The position numbers were made by a program, and so were the translations under genes. Below the pieces are notes generated by a model. It was not told where the DNA came from. It saw only the letters and a list, made by a program, of their open reading frames with translations, and searched no databases. A stretch of 64,000 nt of DNA from an uncultured Lachnospiraceae bacterium (GTDB taxonomy: Bacteria; Bacillota; Clostridia; Lachnospirales; Lachnospiraceae), in NCBI GenBank assembly GCA_910584945.1, contig CAJUDY010000006.1, positions 72,823-136,822 on the forward strand, written 5' to 3'. This document shows, piece by piece, positions 14,896 through 24,146 of the stretch (within the stretch, counting starts at the first letter, position 1; each line of letters opens with the position of its first letter).

Positions 14896-15753
14896 TTATG
14901 GATGGATGCAGGCGGGAAAATCTCTCCCAATCACCACCGCCTTGGAGTCCTCCCCATGCCCGACCTCCTGGGTTTTGGCAATCGGCATCTTAGGCCCTGC
15001 AAAATTCCGGACCAGTTCGCAAACTGCCGCCGCGCCCTCTTCTCTCTCCATGCTTGTAAAAGTTCCAAGCAGAATTCCCGCTGTCTGTTCAAACGCGCCA
15101 AGCTGTTCTAACTGACTCAGATAAGTGATCAGTTGCTCCCGCCTGCCGCCCAGCGCTTCCAGAACGAGAATCTTCCCCTGAAGGTCCGGCCAGTAAGGCG
15201 TCCCTGCCAGCTTCAACAAGCAGCGGATATTCCCACCGACGGTCACTCCCCGCATGGAATTTTTCTGTATAAATTGATACGAAAACCGAGTCAGCGCTTC
15301 CGACTCCCGGAACAGATATTTCCGGAACTCCTCCTGCTGGATTTCGCTGTACGCGCCCACCAGATTCTTCACCTGATACAATACTGACTCATTTCCTGAC
15401 TTCCTGCCAATCGCATTGATCACCGTAGTCAGATCACTGTAGCCCCAGAAGCGCTTGCCGGAACCGGCGATCACCTCATAATTAAGATAGGGCAGAATTT
15501 CATTGGCAATGTCGCCGCCGGAGACGTCGAAGATCTCCCGGATCGTGTCGTCCTTATAGAACTTCATCAACTGATCCGCCCGCTCTCTGCCAGTAGGACG
15601 CTCTTTCTCTTCGTCTGCATAAATCTGCTCACTGAAGACCGGAACCGCGCCCATCCCGCGCAGTACCTGATCCAATCTCTGAAGCTTGTCCCGCTCGCTT
15701 TTGGGACGCCTGTTGGAACAGCATACAATCGCAACTCTTTCTCCTGTTTTCAT
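14896..15753 (-). CDS. S66-family peptidase (LD-carboxypeptidase/MccF-like)
   Basis: A 285-aa serine peptidase of family S66, which either trims the terminal D-Ala from tetrapeptides of recycled murein or, in MccF-type members, cleaves peptide-nucleotide antibiotics. The catalytic triad is visible: Ser in FWGYSDLTTV, Glu in ILVLEALGG, His in VGHGEDSK. The start MKTGERVAIVCCSN has GGAAAGGAAT upstream; an extension of eight codons overlaps lrp. It follows the Lrp gene by about 20 bp, so the two are probably co-transcribed. Cytoplasmic, no signal peptide. Confidence 0.85.
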   Translation of the reverse strand: MKTGERVAIVCCSNRRPKSERDKLQRLDQVLRGMGAVPVFSEQIYADEEKERPTGRERADQLMKFYKDDTIREIFDVSGGDIANEILPYLNYEVIAGSGKRFWGYSDLTTVINAIGRKSGNESVLYQVKNLVGAYSEIQQEEFRKYLFRESEALTRFSYQFIQKNSMRGVTVGGNIRCLLKLAGTPYWPDLQGKILVLEALGGRREQLITYLSQLEQLGAFEQTAGILLGTFTSMEREEGAAAVCELVRNFAGPKMPIAKTQEVGHGEDSKAVVIGRDFPACIHP

Positions 15754-15773
15754 ATTCTGATTCCTTTCCGGCA

Positions 15774-16217
15774 TCAAGCCTTTGTTTCCCTGGGATTAAA
15801 TACGTTATCTTTGATCGTCTCAATCACAATATAGCTCTCAATCACACTGCAGGTATACAGAGTGTTGATCAGATCCTGATATTCCTGCATATCCACGCAG
15901 CTCACCTGCAAAAGGAGCGCATGACGTCCCGCCAGCGTATAGGCCGCTGTGATCTGCGGCTGCTTTTTTGCCCAGCGGATATTGGACTCCAGTTCGCCGA
16001 TTCTCAGGGAGCAGACAATGAACGCATTCACCGTGTTTCCGAGTTTTGCCTGATTTACTTTTATCGTATATCCGGTGATCACGCCGGAATCTTCCAGTTT
16101 CCGCACGCGCTCACAGGTGGCCGGAACACTCATCGAAATCTCCTTTGCAAGATTGCGCATGGAAATGCGGGCATCCTGTTGTAAGATCGATAAAATTTTT
16201 TCATCTATTGAATCCAT
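15774..16217 (-). CDS. Lrp/AsnC-family transcriptional regulator
   Basis: 147 aa. The N-terminal helix-turn-helix (MDSIDEKILSILQQDARISM, then NLAKEISMSVPATCERVRKL) and C-terminal RAM ligand domain (AFIVCSLRIGE to YIVIETIKD) are complete. Start chosen by AAAGGAG nine nt upstream. Such regulators sense amino acids. Here its divergent neighbour is a 5'-truncated DapA-family gene beginning only about 20 bp away, so a deletion has removed the ancestral divergent promoter region. Confidence 0.88.
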   Translation of the reverse strand: MDSIDEKILSILQQDARISMRNLAKEISMSVPATCERVRKLEDSGVITGYTIKVNQAKLGNTVNAFIVCSLRIGELESNIRWAKKQPQITAAYTLAGRHALLLQVSCVDMQEYQDLINTLYTCSVIESYIVIETIKDNVFNPRETKA

Positions 16218-16236
16218 AATAAAACGCTCCTTTCCA

Positions 16237-16977
16237 ATGGTATCTCTCACTATGAAAGAACGGATTCACGCCATCGAGACTGCCGTCAAGGCGGCTGACG
16301 GACGCATTCCTGTGATTGCAGGCGTCCTGGAACCCGGGATCGGAGACGCTATCGAGGCCGCCCGCCTGTTCCGGGAAGCCGGCGCTTCCATTCCTCTGGT
16401 TTTGACTCCATATTATATAAATCCCACTCAGGAAGGCATCTATGAATTTTTCAAAAAATTCGATGAAGGATTCAAAAGTCCTTTCCTGATTTACAACATT
16501 CCTTACAAGAACGTTACCAATGTCAAACCGGCTACCTTTGCAAAAATCGTGGAAGACATCCCAAATTGTGCAGGGATCAAGGAATGCTCTGTAGCGTTTG
16601 CAGATTGTGTGGACATTGTACATCGGGTGAGCGATCAATGTACCGTTTTCAGCGGAGAAGACCTGATGATGGGCGGACATGTATTATTTGGAGCGGAGGC
16701 GGCCATCATCGCCAGCGCCAATCTGATCCCCGACGCGTGGTCCAAAATGTTTGAAGACGCCAGAGCCCGAAATATCCAGGCGGTGATTGATTTCCAGAAA
16801 AAGTATTACCCTCTGTTTGATTTACTATTTGCAGAGATTAACCCGGCGCCTTTGAAATATGCCATGAAGCAGATTGGAATGGATGCAGGCGAAGTAAGTC
16901 TCCCACTGCTTCCATGTTCACAGGCTTTGCGGGCAAAGCTTGATTCCATGATTCAGGAAATGAATATCCATTGTTAG
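16237..16977 (+). pseudogene. DapA/N-acetylneuraminate-lyase family aldolase, 5'-truncated
   Basis: About 245 residues of the (beta/alpha)8 aldolase family: GRIPVIAGVLEPG, LVLTPYYINPTQEGIYEFFK, the Tyr motif LIYNIPYKN and the Schiff-base Lys in CAGIKECS. The first ~50 residues, including the GTTGE substrate motif, are missing; homology begins in the segment before the IETAVKAADGR helix. No ribosome site before the first Met. Presumably inactive. Confidence 0.8.
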
Positions 16978-16997
16978 AAAACGATAGGAATTCCATT

Positions 16998-17031
16998 GAT
17001 GCCACACAATCCGTTCCGATTGTGTGGCATC
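16998..17031. terminator. Perfect hairpin, likely terminator
   Basis: Fourteen-bp perfect arms GATGCCACACAATC (16,998-17,011) and GATTGTGTGGCATC (17,018-17,031), 20 bp after the aldolase remnant and before the convergent fragment at 17,051. Confidence 0.55.
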
Positions 17032-17050
17032 ATTAAGTATAACCCAGCCA

Positions 17051-17296
17051 TTATATAATTTCAATATTGGGATTACCAAGCGCCTCGCTAAGTAATGCTT
17101 CACTGATCTCGAATTCATCCATGGCCAGCGTGCTTTCAAGGCGGACGATCTTTGGATGCTCCGGATCAATAAAGCGACAGGTCTTAAGCTCCATAGCCAC
17201 CGCCTCTTCCTCCGTCTCCATAATCACAGGGATCTGGCAGGCCTGTGGGTTGCAGCAGGCCAGACCATTCGCATGGACCTCCTTCTTCTTTTCCAC
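17051..17296 (-). pseudogene. C-terminal fragment, possibly LarA-like (DUF2088) protein
   Basis: 81 aa: NPQACQIPVIMETEEEAVAM, KIVRLESTLAMDEFEISEAL. The last segment resembles the C-termini of nickel lactate-racemase-like proteins, where an IxxTL...ISEAL strand-helix ends the protein; over 300 residues would be missing. Family assignment is tentative. It lies 17 bp downstream of the NhaC fragment on the same strand. Confidence 0.35.
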
Positions 17297-17313
17297 TGCA
17301 GTCCTTCGCTGCC

Positions 17314-17892
17314 TTATGCGTCAAGTTCCGCCAATGATTTCTGCTCCCCTTCCTCCTCTTCGATCTTTCTCATCTCTTCCGCCTGCTGTTCGTCCGTGAG
17401 ATTGAACATTCCGATATTGAACACCGCCAGCAGCAGCGCTATGAGCGGACACAGATAGCTCAGAGTCAGGTACTTAAAGTAGCCGCCGGCACCATAAATA
17501 CTAACGCCCAGGGTAGCCATATAAAAGGCGCCGGACTGTCCCCAGGGAAACAGGCAGGACACGGTGGTTCCCACATCCTCCAGCGTTCGGGAAAGTGCCG
17601 GAAGACCGCACTTGTTCTTCACATAGCATTTCTTCCATGCGGAACCCACGAACACCGAACTCAAATAAGAGATTCCGGCAATTGCATGCACCACAAAGAT
17701 TGCGATCTCCGCCGTGAACACTGCTTTCACGCGGGTATTGGCAAAGTTCATCAAAGGCTCTACCGCTTTATCCAGGATACCGCAGCGGATCAGGATTGCT
17801 GTAAGCGCAAATCCCGTGTAGCAAATCATAACCACATTGGCCATGGCAATCATGCCGCCTCTGTTCAGCAGATAATGGTTGGTATTGGAAAG
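17314..17892 (-). pseudogene. NhaC-type Na+/H+ antiporter, C-terminal half only
   Basis: About 190 residues with four or five membrane segments: LLNRGGMIAMANVVMICYTG, IAIFVVHAIAGISYLSSVFV, then TVSCLFPWGQSGAFYMATLG. These are typical of the second half of NhaC family antiporters (normally ~460 aa). An in-frame stop lies just upstream of the first homologous residue and there is no start signal, so the gene is a relic. It ends in an acidic tail. Confidence 0.8.
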
Positions 17893-18102
17893 CGATCACT
17901 TGGTACTGTCATTATAAAAAAAATAGAAAATATCCACCATTTTTTAAATTATTTTTTTGGACCATGTGACCTAACATTTGGAAAGTAAATGCTTTTCTTT
18001 CCAAACATTTTCAAATATCGGGAATAACTGTTTGTCAAATACTGACAGAAAGCAATGGAATTTCACCAGAATATTGGTCAAATCGCAAGAAAATGAGAAT
18101 AA

Positions 18103-18165
18103 AATACCGGTCGGAGTCATTTATACCGCAAAGCTTCTATAGGTATAAACGATCTCGACCGGTAT
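18103..18165. repeat. Long imperfect hairpin
   Basis: About 24-bp arms (ATACCGGTCGGAG... TTATACC and GGTATAAACGATCTCGACCGGTAT) with a 12-nt loop and T7 on the plus side. The gap 17,893-18,215 has no gene; the sequence before the hairpin is AT-rich with no other recognisable signal. It may be a strong terminator for the DUF3786 operon on the other side, a small RNA, or a MITE-like remnant. Confidence 0.5.
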
Positions 18166-18215
18166 TTTTTTGAATATGGCTTTTTTGCTTCTTTAGATAA
18201 TACGTTCCTGTCTTT

Positions 18216-18842
18216 TCACATCTCCTCCCGCACCCGTCTCAATACATGAGAAATCGCGAACATCAGCGTCTCATAATGCATATAGTCCAGAATGTGCCGG
18301 TCCACCAGGATCTGCAAGCTTGCGGGGAACTCCTCGTCGGATTCCCAGAAGCGCAGAATCAGCGGAAGAAACGGGAACAGATACAGCTCATAGGCCGCGT
18401 CGCCCTTTTCCAGCTTTTTCCCTTCCAGCTTTTCACAGGCGCGGATCAGCGCGTCGATTTTCCCGTCAAAATATTTCCCGGCGTCCTCAAAAAAGTCGCT
18501 TCCTTTTTCCAGCGTGCCGCCCCGGATACCGGACAGACTTTTTACGTTGACCCATTCATGAGCCAGGTGACAGCCCTCTTTGGAGCAGCAGAGCACATCG
18601 TAGATGGTCATGGACTCATTATAGTCCGTTTTCTCTTCAGTCAAAAAACCATCCCTGGACCAGCTCACCTGTCCGTTCCGGCGGTGAATCCGGTATTCCC
18701 GTTCCAGGCAGCGAATGTACAAATAATCGTTATCCTGTCCAAGACCGAATTTCCGGATCATCTTTTCCTGATCATACTTTAAAAACACATCCGCCATGTC
18801 GTTTTTCATCTTTTCATAATTCGATATTTTCTCGTTTGTCAT
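18216..18842 (-). CDS. DUF3786-type protein
   Basis: 208 aa, soluble. YLYIRCLEREYRIHRRNGQV, MTIYDVLCCSKEGCHLAHEW and the final LPLILRFWESDEEFPASLQI match DUF3786 proteins of anaerobic Firmicutes, which are often near corrinoid or radical enzyme genes. The biochemical role is not known. It begins 6 bp after the stop of the upstream AAA gene and is probably co-transcribed with it. Confidence 0.75.
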   Translation of the reverse strand: MTNEKISNYEKMKNDMADVFLKYDQEKMIRKFGLGQDNDYLYIRCLEREYRIHRRNGQVSWSRDGFLTEEKTDYNESMTIYDVLCCSKEGCHLAHEWVNVKSLSGIRGGTLEKGSDFFEDAGKYFDGKIDALIRACEKLEGKKLEKGDAAYELYLFPFLPLILRFWESDEEFPASLQILVDRHILDYMHYETLMFAISHVLRRVREEM

Positions 18843-18848
18843 TCTCTC

Positions 18849-20558
18849 TCACCCCATCCCTTTTCCGATCAGCACTGTCTTTCCCTCGAAAGCGAAACCA
18901 TAGCGCCGGATGTTTTCCGACGGAATCCCTTTTGCCTCCAGCGCGGCGGCATACTTTTTCGCTTCGATCTGAGCCAGCGCATTCTGCACGGTCTCCTCCA
19001 GATTTTTTTCTCTTGAAGTCTTCACTTTAAACTCCAAGATATACGCGTCCTCCGACGCCCTAAGCGGTTCCAGCATCACGTCGTATCTTCCGAATCCGCT
19101 TTCCCTGTTGGAAAGAATCCTATAGCGATCTTCCAGATCCACCATCAGTCCCAGGACAAATCCATGATAAAATCGCTCCGGCTCCGCCTCCGACGGCTGA
19201 ACGCCGGTATCAAAACTGCTGAACGTCTTTAGCGCCACCCGGTTCATATATTCGTTCATGGCGTCCAGATCATCAAGCTCCAAGGCTTTTATAAAATCAT
19301 TGTAGGCCGGAATACTCTGCGAAAACCAGCCCCGAATCAATTTTCCAAACAGAAAACGGACTTCCCGATTCGTCAGAGACAATTCATAGAGCTCCTGACC
19401 GGTTTTCTCGTCAAACCGATACGAATCAACCCTCAGATAACCGCCTGCAAGAAACAGACTCCAGATGGCGCTCACGCTCTGGTCCAGCTGATCGAACACG
19501 ATCTGCTCATCAATCTGCGTACACAGCTTTCCTCCTTTCAGGAGGTCCTCCATCCTGATCTTGACTTCTCTGCTGCCTTCCCGAATCAGTTTTCCTGCCA
19601 GGCTGTTGCTACTGGTATTGGCCCAGTAAGTCGAAAGCTTCTTCTTATCCAGATAATTCAGAATCGACCATGGGTTGTAGATTCCCGTCTGCCGACCAAA
19701 CGTAAAGCCGTCATACCAGCTCTTCACCTTGTCTCTTTGTCCGGACAGACCATATTCCTCCAGGGCGTCTTGCACTTCCTGCTGCGTAAAACCAAACGAA
19801 GCCTCGTACTTTTCCGAAGTGGTCGTCACAACCTCCAGATTGTTCAGGTCGGAGAAAACAGACTCTCTGCTGACTCTGGTGATCCCTGTCATAACCGCCC
19901 GGTCCAGGTACGGGTTCGTCTTAAACGCCCCGTTGAACAGACCTCTGATAAAGTCCGTCAGTTCCTCCCAATATCCATGCACATATGCCTCCTGCATGGG
20001 CGTATCGTATTCATCCAGCAGAATAATGACTTTTTTTCCATAGTAACAGGACAGATATTTTGAGAGGACGTTCAGGGAACTGACGGCCAGATAATCATCC
20101 ATCTCCGGAGACACTTTCTTGAAAAAATCCCTTTCCTCCTCATTCAGACAGCCGCTGTTCAGGAGGAAGTCATAACGATTGTATAGGCTTCTGATCACAT
20201 GGCAGATCATCTTCCTCGCTTTTGAAAAAGAACGTTCTTTCACACCGGCAAAGCTCAGGGAAATCACCGGATAAGTTCCCTGAAGCCTGCGGTAATCTTC
20301 TTCCTTCCAGATCTCAAGCCCGCCAAAAAGCTCCTCACCCCGGCCCACATATTCCACTGACAGAAACTGCTCCAGCATGCTCATATTCAGCGTCTTTCCA
20401 AAACGCCGGGGGCGGGTGATCAGCGTCACATCGTCCTGATTCTCCCACCATTCTTTGATAAATCCTGTCTTGTCAATATAAAAACAATTCCGCTCCACGA
20501 TCTTCTCAAAGCTCTGGAGTCCGATTCCCACTGCTCTTGCCATGCGTCCCTCCGACAT
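18849..20558 (-). CDS. AAA-ATPase-like/PD-(D/E)XK nuclease family protein (DUF1703)
   Basis: A 569-aa protein of a family greatly expanded in gut anaerobes. The N-terminal AAA domain has Walker A RPRRFGKTLNMSML, Walker B KVIILLDEYDTPMQ and the MTGITRVSRESVFSDLNNLE motif. The C-terminal DUF1703 domain is a restriction-endonuclease fold: a D in GFGRYDVML and ExK in DAYILEFKVKTS. The first Met residues (MSEGRMARAVGIGLQSFEKI) are typical. Function is undetermined; members are often several per genome and can recombine. Confidence 0.85.
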   Translation of the reverse strand: MSEGRMARAVGIGLQSFEKIVERNCFYIDKTGFIKEWWENQDDVTLITRPRRFGKTLNMSMLEQFLSVEYVGRGEELFGGLEIWKEEDYRRLQGTYPVISLSFAGVKERSFSKARKMICHVIRSLYNRYDFLLNSGCLNEEERDFFKKVSPEMDDYLAVSSLNVLSKYLSCYYGKKVIILLDEYDTPMQEAYVHGYWEELTDFIRGLFNGAFKTNPYLDRAVMTGITRVSRESVFSDLNNLEVVTTTSEKYEASFGFTQQEVQDALEEYGLSGQRDKVKSWYDGFTFGRQTGIYNPWSILNYLDKKKLSTYWANTSSNSLAGKLIREGSREVKIRMEDLLKGGKLCTQIDEQIVFDQLDQSVSAIWSLFLAGGYLRVDSYRFDEKTGQELYELSLTNREVRFLFGKLIRGWFSQSIPAYNDFIKALELDDLDAMNEYMNRVALKTFSSFDTGVQPSEAEPERFYHGFVLGLMVDLEDRYRILSNRESGFGRYDVMLEPLRASEDAYILEFKVKTSREKNLEETVQNALAQIEAKKYAAALEAKGIPSENIRRYGFAFEGKTVLIGKGMG

Positions 20559-20654
20559 CTGTTTTCCGTTGTAACTGTTCAGTACCTTTACAGTTCCTTT
20601 CCGTTCTCATATTGCCTCACATTTATTATACTTTAGGAACCGCGCCTGTACAAG

Positions 20655-20675
20655 GCGAAAATCAGCGATTTTCGC
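20655..20675. repeat. Perfect 9-bp-arm hairpin
   Basis: GCGAAAATC-AGC-GATTTTCGC between the AAA gene and the scr terminator. The gap 20,559-20,758 holds nothing else but the terminator. Confidence 0.4.
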
Positions 20676-20681
20676 ACCCAT

Positions 20682-20722
20682 AAAAAAACCGGCTGCCCGG
20701 TTCCAGGAACCATGGCAGCCTG
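20682..20722 (-). terminator. Terminator of the scr operon
   Basis: On the minus strand GGCTGCC, a short loop including a nested GGTTCC/GGAACC stem, GGCAGCC, then GGTTTTTTT. Starts 37 bp after the scrA stop. Confidence 0.8.
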
Positions 20723-20758
20723 CCTTCGTAAATACCGTTTATCCATATGTATCCGGGA

Positions 20759-22636
20759 TCAGAACCGGACAATCTCCGTCTCCTTCCCCACAGCATCCAC
20801 GCCGCTGATCAGTTGGACGTCCGGATATTCATCGGAATTTGTGAGCACCAGGATGCAGGTGGTCTGAAGTCCTTTTGCCTCGATCCCTTTTTTATCGAAT
20901 CTCATCAGCTCCTGCCCCTGTTTTACTTTTTCATTCTCATGAACGAACACTTCAAAACCTTCTCCATTCAGGCTGACCGTATCCAGACCGATGTGAAGCA
21001 GAAGCTCCGCTCCGTTATTCAGCGTCATCCCAATGGCATGATTGGAACCCTCCGCGATCATGGAGACGGTACCGTCGCAGGGAGCCAGAATGATCTGCTC
21101 TGTCGGTTCAATCGCAACGCCGTCCCCCAGCGCCTTTGAGGAAAATACCGCGTCTTTCACTTCCGTGATCGGGATCACCTTTCCGGAAACAAATGCTTTC
21201 AGCACATTTACCGGTTTCTCTTTTGTCTCCGTTTTCTGAGAAGACGCCCCGTCCGCCTTTTTGTCCTCCTCATGGAATCCAAAAAACCAGGTCATGGCAA
21301 AGGCCACCGCAAAAGAAATCACATTGACCAGCAGGTAGAACGGAAGCTGCTCGTTCAGATACAACAGGGTTCCGGGAATTCCCGTGATCGACATCCCTGT
21401 AGCGCGCAGATGCAGAAGAGAGGCCAGAAATCCTCCCACGCCGCCGCCGACCATGGCCATGACAAAAGGTTTCACAAATCTTAAATTAACACCGAATACC
21501 GCCGGTTCCGTGATACCAAGCAACGCGGACAGACAGGACGGATACGCCACCTGCTTCGTCTTATTGGATCTGGCCTTCATGGCAACCGCCAACACTGCTC
21601 CTGCCTGCGCCACATTTCCGCAGGTCCCGATAGGATTCAGATAATTCCAGCCATCCTGCGCCAGCATGCTGATCTCCAGGAAATTTAGAATATGATGAAT
21701 GCCAAAGATTCCAAGAAGCTGTCCGAAAGAGCCGTATAAAAGTCCGCCGATGCCCAAAGGCAGGAACAGAAGATTCTCAACCAGCCACAAAACGCCGCTT
21801 TCCACTGTGTGAAGGATCGGCCCCAGTACGAAGAGCGCCAACACGATTCCTACCAGCATGGTTACAAAGGGCGTAACAATCAGATCGACGGCGTCCGGTA
21901 CATGCCGGCGGAGCCACTGTTCAAATTTTGCCCCAATGATACCGGTGACAAACGCCGGAAGTACAGACCCCTGATACCCCGCAACCTTGATAAATCCGAA
22001 GAATACCAGCGGTTCCGCTGCGCCGGAACCCACATCATAGGCGCTGGGCAGCGCCGGATTCACCAGCATCAGGCCAAGCACAATGCCGATCACCGGATTG
22101 CCGCCGAAGTTGCGGAAAGTAGACCAGCACACCAGGGCCGGAAGGAATGCAAACGCTGTATCCGTCAGGATCTGCGTTACTTTCAGGAAATTCTGCGGAA
22201 TGCTCTCCGGCGTCATGCCAAAGATGCCCAGCACCGCTTCCTGTGTCAAAAGTCCCCGAAGCCCCATGAACAGACCGGTGGCCACCAGTACCGGAATAAT
22301 CGGAACAAATACATCCGAGAACATGCGGATCGCTCTTTGAAAACGATTGCCGTATACGACGGTTTCTTTTTTCTCCCCGGACTCCGCCCCGCCGGTAATC
22401 TTTATGACTTCGTCATATACCCGGTTGACCAGACCGGTCCCGAGGATGATCTGATACTGGCCGGAATTGAAAAATGACCCCTTTACCCGGTCCAGCGCTT
22501 CTACTGCATCCGCCTCAATCCGATCCTTATTTGAGACGACAATCCGAAGCCTCGTGGCACAATGTCTGACAGAGACGATGTTTTCCTCTCCGCCCACCAG
22601 CTCTACAATTTTTTCCGCCAATTGCTTTTCACTCAT
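20759..22636 (-). CDS. scrA: Sucrose-family PTS enzyme IIBCA
   Basis: A 625-aa membrane permease that phosphorylates its sugar during uptake. The IIB domain has the phospho-Cys motif SVRHCATRLRIVVSNK. The IIC domain has about ten membrane segments with GITEPAVFGVNLRFVKPF. The IIA domain has the phospho-His in LLLHIGLDTVSLNGEGF. Sucrose is inferred from the adjacent GH32 sucrose-6-phosphate hydrolase; the family also handles beta-glucosides and trehalose. Start MSEKQLAEK is chosen for AGGAGG upstream. The leader includes TTGCGGAATTATAGCAGGAGG, a short relative of the dispersed leader repeat. Confidence 0.88.
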   Translation of the reverse strand: MSEKQLAEKIVELVGGEENIVSVRHCATRLRIVVSNKDRIEADAVEALDRVKGSFFNSGQYQIILGTGLVNRVYDEVIKITGGAESGEKKETVVYGNRFQRAIRMFSDVFVPIIPVLVATGLFMGLRGLLTQEAVLGIFGMTPESIPQNFLKVTQILTDTAFAFLPALVCWSTFRNFGGNPVIGIVLGLMLVNPALPSAYDVGSGAAEPLVFFGFIKVAGYQGSVLPAFVTGIIGAKFEQWLRRHVPDAVDLIVTPFVTMLVGIVLALFVLGPILHTVESGVLWLVENLLFLPLGIGGLLYGSFGQLLGIFGIHHILNFLEISMLAQDGWNYLNPIGTCGNVAQAGAVLAVAMKARSNKTKQVAYPSCLSALLGITEPAVFGVNLRFVKPFVMAMVGGGVGGFLASLLHLRATGMSITGIPGTLLYLNEQLPFYLLVNVISFAVAFAMTWFFGFHEEDKKADGASSQKTETKEKPVNVLKAFVSGKVIPITEVKDAVFSSKALGDGVAIEPTEQIILAPCDGTVSMIAEGSNHAIGMTLNNGAELLLHIGLDTVSLNGEGFEVFVHENEKVKQGQELMRFDKKGIEAKGLQTTCILVLTNSDEYPDVQLISGVDAVGKETEIVRF

Positions 22637-22669
22637 ATTTTTCCTCCTGCTATAATTCCGCAATTTCTC

Positions 22670-24019
22670 TTATACAATCTCACATATCTGTATGTCCGCG
22701 TTCTCTTCGATTCCCAGAAGTTCAATTTCCGCCTGTTCTTTTCCAGGAAAGATCCGTGCAGACAATACGGTCTCTCCGCCGTTTACAAAGATCTCCATGC
22801 TGGACTGGTCGGACCAGATCTCCAGCTCTTCCAGCCGTTCAAGCCGGACTTCTCTGCGCTCCTCCTGGTTCGCTGTCCAGCTCCTGCGGGAAACGACCAG
22901 TCTCCGCTCGTCCGGAGCATACCAAATCGCGGCTTCTCCGCCCTGCAAAATGATCTGAAAACAGCGGTTTACGTCTTCCCTCTTAAGCTTTAGAAAGAAA
23001 GCCCGGCCGGCAGGATTCCCTCTTACGCCTGTTGTTTCCCATACAGCGTCTACTCTTCGCCCCAATCTGGTATACAACTCTCTGGCCGGTCTCTGGCACA
23101 GCTTTCCGCCGCGAAGAGACAGTTCCCTGGGTATGGTCAGACAATGAATGTTGGGCTCTCCTTTTCCAAAAGCAGCTTCCTGCTTTCCATCCATGCCGGA
23201 CATCCAGGCCAGAAGCAGCCTTCGCCCGTCCGGTGTTTCAAAGGTCTGAGGAGCGTAAAAGTCAAAACCTGCGTCCAGCTTCGCAAAGTCCGTATCCAGA
23301 TCCGGATGGTCAAAGCGGACGGCGGCTTCGTCAAATGCGCCAAGCTTGTAGGCCGAAAACCCGGGTTCCGGCAGATCCGTGTCTATGCTTCGTTTCTGCG
23401 GATTGTACAATAATACCCACCGTCCATCCAATTCAAACAAATCCGGGCATTCGATCATCTCATACTGTTCGGAAACTGCCAGCGTTCCCTGGTATTCCCA
23501 ATTCCTTACATCTTCCGCACGGCACAGCGCAATCGCTCCTTTATGATTCTTCCTCTGCCCGCCGATCACCATAAAATAATCCGAGTTCTTCCCCCGAAAC
23601 ACTTTGGGGTCTCGAAAATGCCCTGTGTACTCTTCCGGCGTGCGAAGGATCACTCCTTCTTTGCAGTATTGACGGCCGTCCTCGGTCACCGCAAGGCACT
23701 GACTGCTGATCCGCCGGCCATCCTCCTTGAAGTTGCCCGTGTAAAACAGGCAAAGTCTGCCGCCGATCACCTGGCCGCTTCCGGAATACACCCCGTTCCG
23801 GTCATACGTCTGTCCCGGAGTCAGCGCGCTCCCTTCGAACTGCCAGGAAAGCAGATCCCTGGATGTGAACAATCCCCACTCTTTGTAGGAATGATCTTTT
23901 TTCAGACGGTTCCACTGGAAAAAGATCCGGTATTTCCCGTCGAACCAGCTTAGGCCGTTGGGATCATTCAAAAGCCCCGTTGGGGGCTCCAGATGGTAGC
24001 GTTGCCTCTTACTTACCAT
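22670..24019 (-). CDS. scrB: Sucrose-6-phosphate hydrolase (GH32)
   Basis: A 449-aa beta-fructofuranosidase that splits sucrose-6-phosphate to glucose-6-phosphate and fructose in the cytoplasm. The three GH32 signatures are present: nucleophile Asp in LLNDPNGLSW, the FRDPKVF transition-state Asp, and acid/base Glu in MIECPDLFEL. The C-terminal beta-sandwich is complete (LEELEIWSDQSSMEIFVNG). No signal peptide, agreeing with a phosphorylated substrate. Start chosen by GAGGTGAG; 33 bp before scrA, hence an scrBA operon divergent from an AraC regulator. Confidence 0.9.
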   Translation of the reverse strand: MVSKRQRYHLEPPTGLLNDPNGLSWFDGKYRIFFQWNRLKKDHSYKEWGLFTSRDLLSWQFEGSALTPGQTYDRNGVYSGSGQVIGGRLCLFYTGNFKEDGRRISSQCLAVTEDGRQYCKEGVILRTPEEYTGHFRDPKVFRGKNSDYFMVIGGQRKNHKGAIALCRAEDVRNWEYQGTLAVSEQYEMIECPDLFELDGRWVLLYNPQKRSIDTDLPEPGFSAYKLGAFDEAAVRFDHPDLDTDFAKLDAGFDFYAPQTFETPDGRRLLLAWMSGMDGKQEAAFGKGEPNIHCLTIPRELSLRGGKLCQRPARELYTRLGRRVDAVWETTGVRGNPAGRAFFLKLKREDVNRCFQIILQGGEAAIWYAPDERRLVVSRRSWTANQEERREVRLERLEELEIWSDQSSMEIFVNGGETVLSARIFPGKEQAEIELLGIEENADIQICEIV

Positions 24020-24134
24020 TTTCTCACCTCTTTTCCTTTTTTTGTTTTTCTCTATACCTATATTTAACATCGTTTTTATCGCTTTTTCTATGGGATTTTT
24101 TCAAAAAGATATGGTAAAAACTAACTTTTTATTG

Positions 24135-24140
24135 TATAAT
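24135..24140 (+). promoter_or_regulatory. -10 box directly before the AraC gene (possible leaderless mRNA)
   Basis: TATAAT ends 6 bp before the ATG at 24,147, so transcription would start at or next to the start codon. No ribosome binding site precedes the ATG. Confidence 0.45.
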
Positions 24141-24146
24141 GATTTC

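Noticed and set aside
21809..22477. Plus-strand frame opposite scrA
   Set aside because: Antisense to the membrane helices of IIC; composition typical of a shadow.
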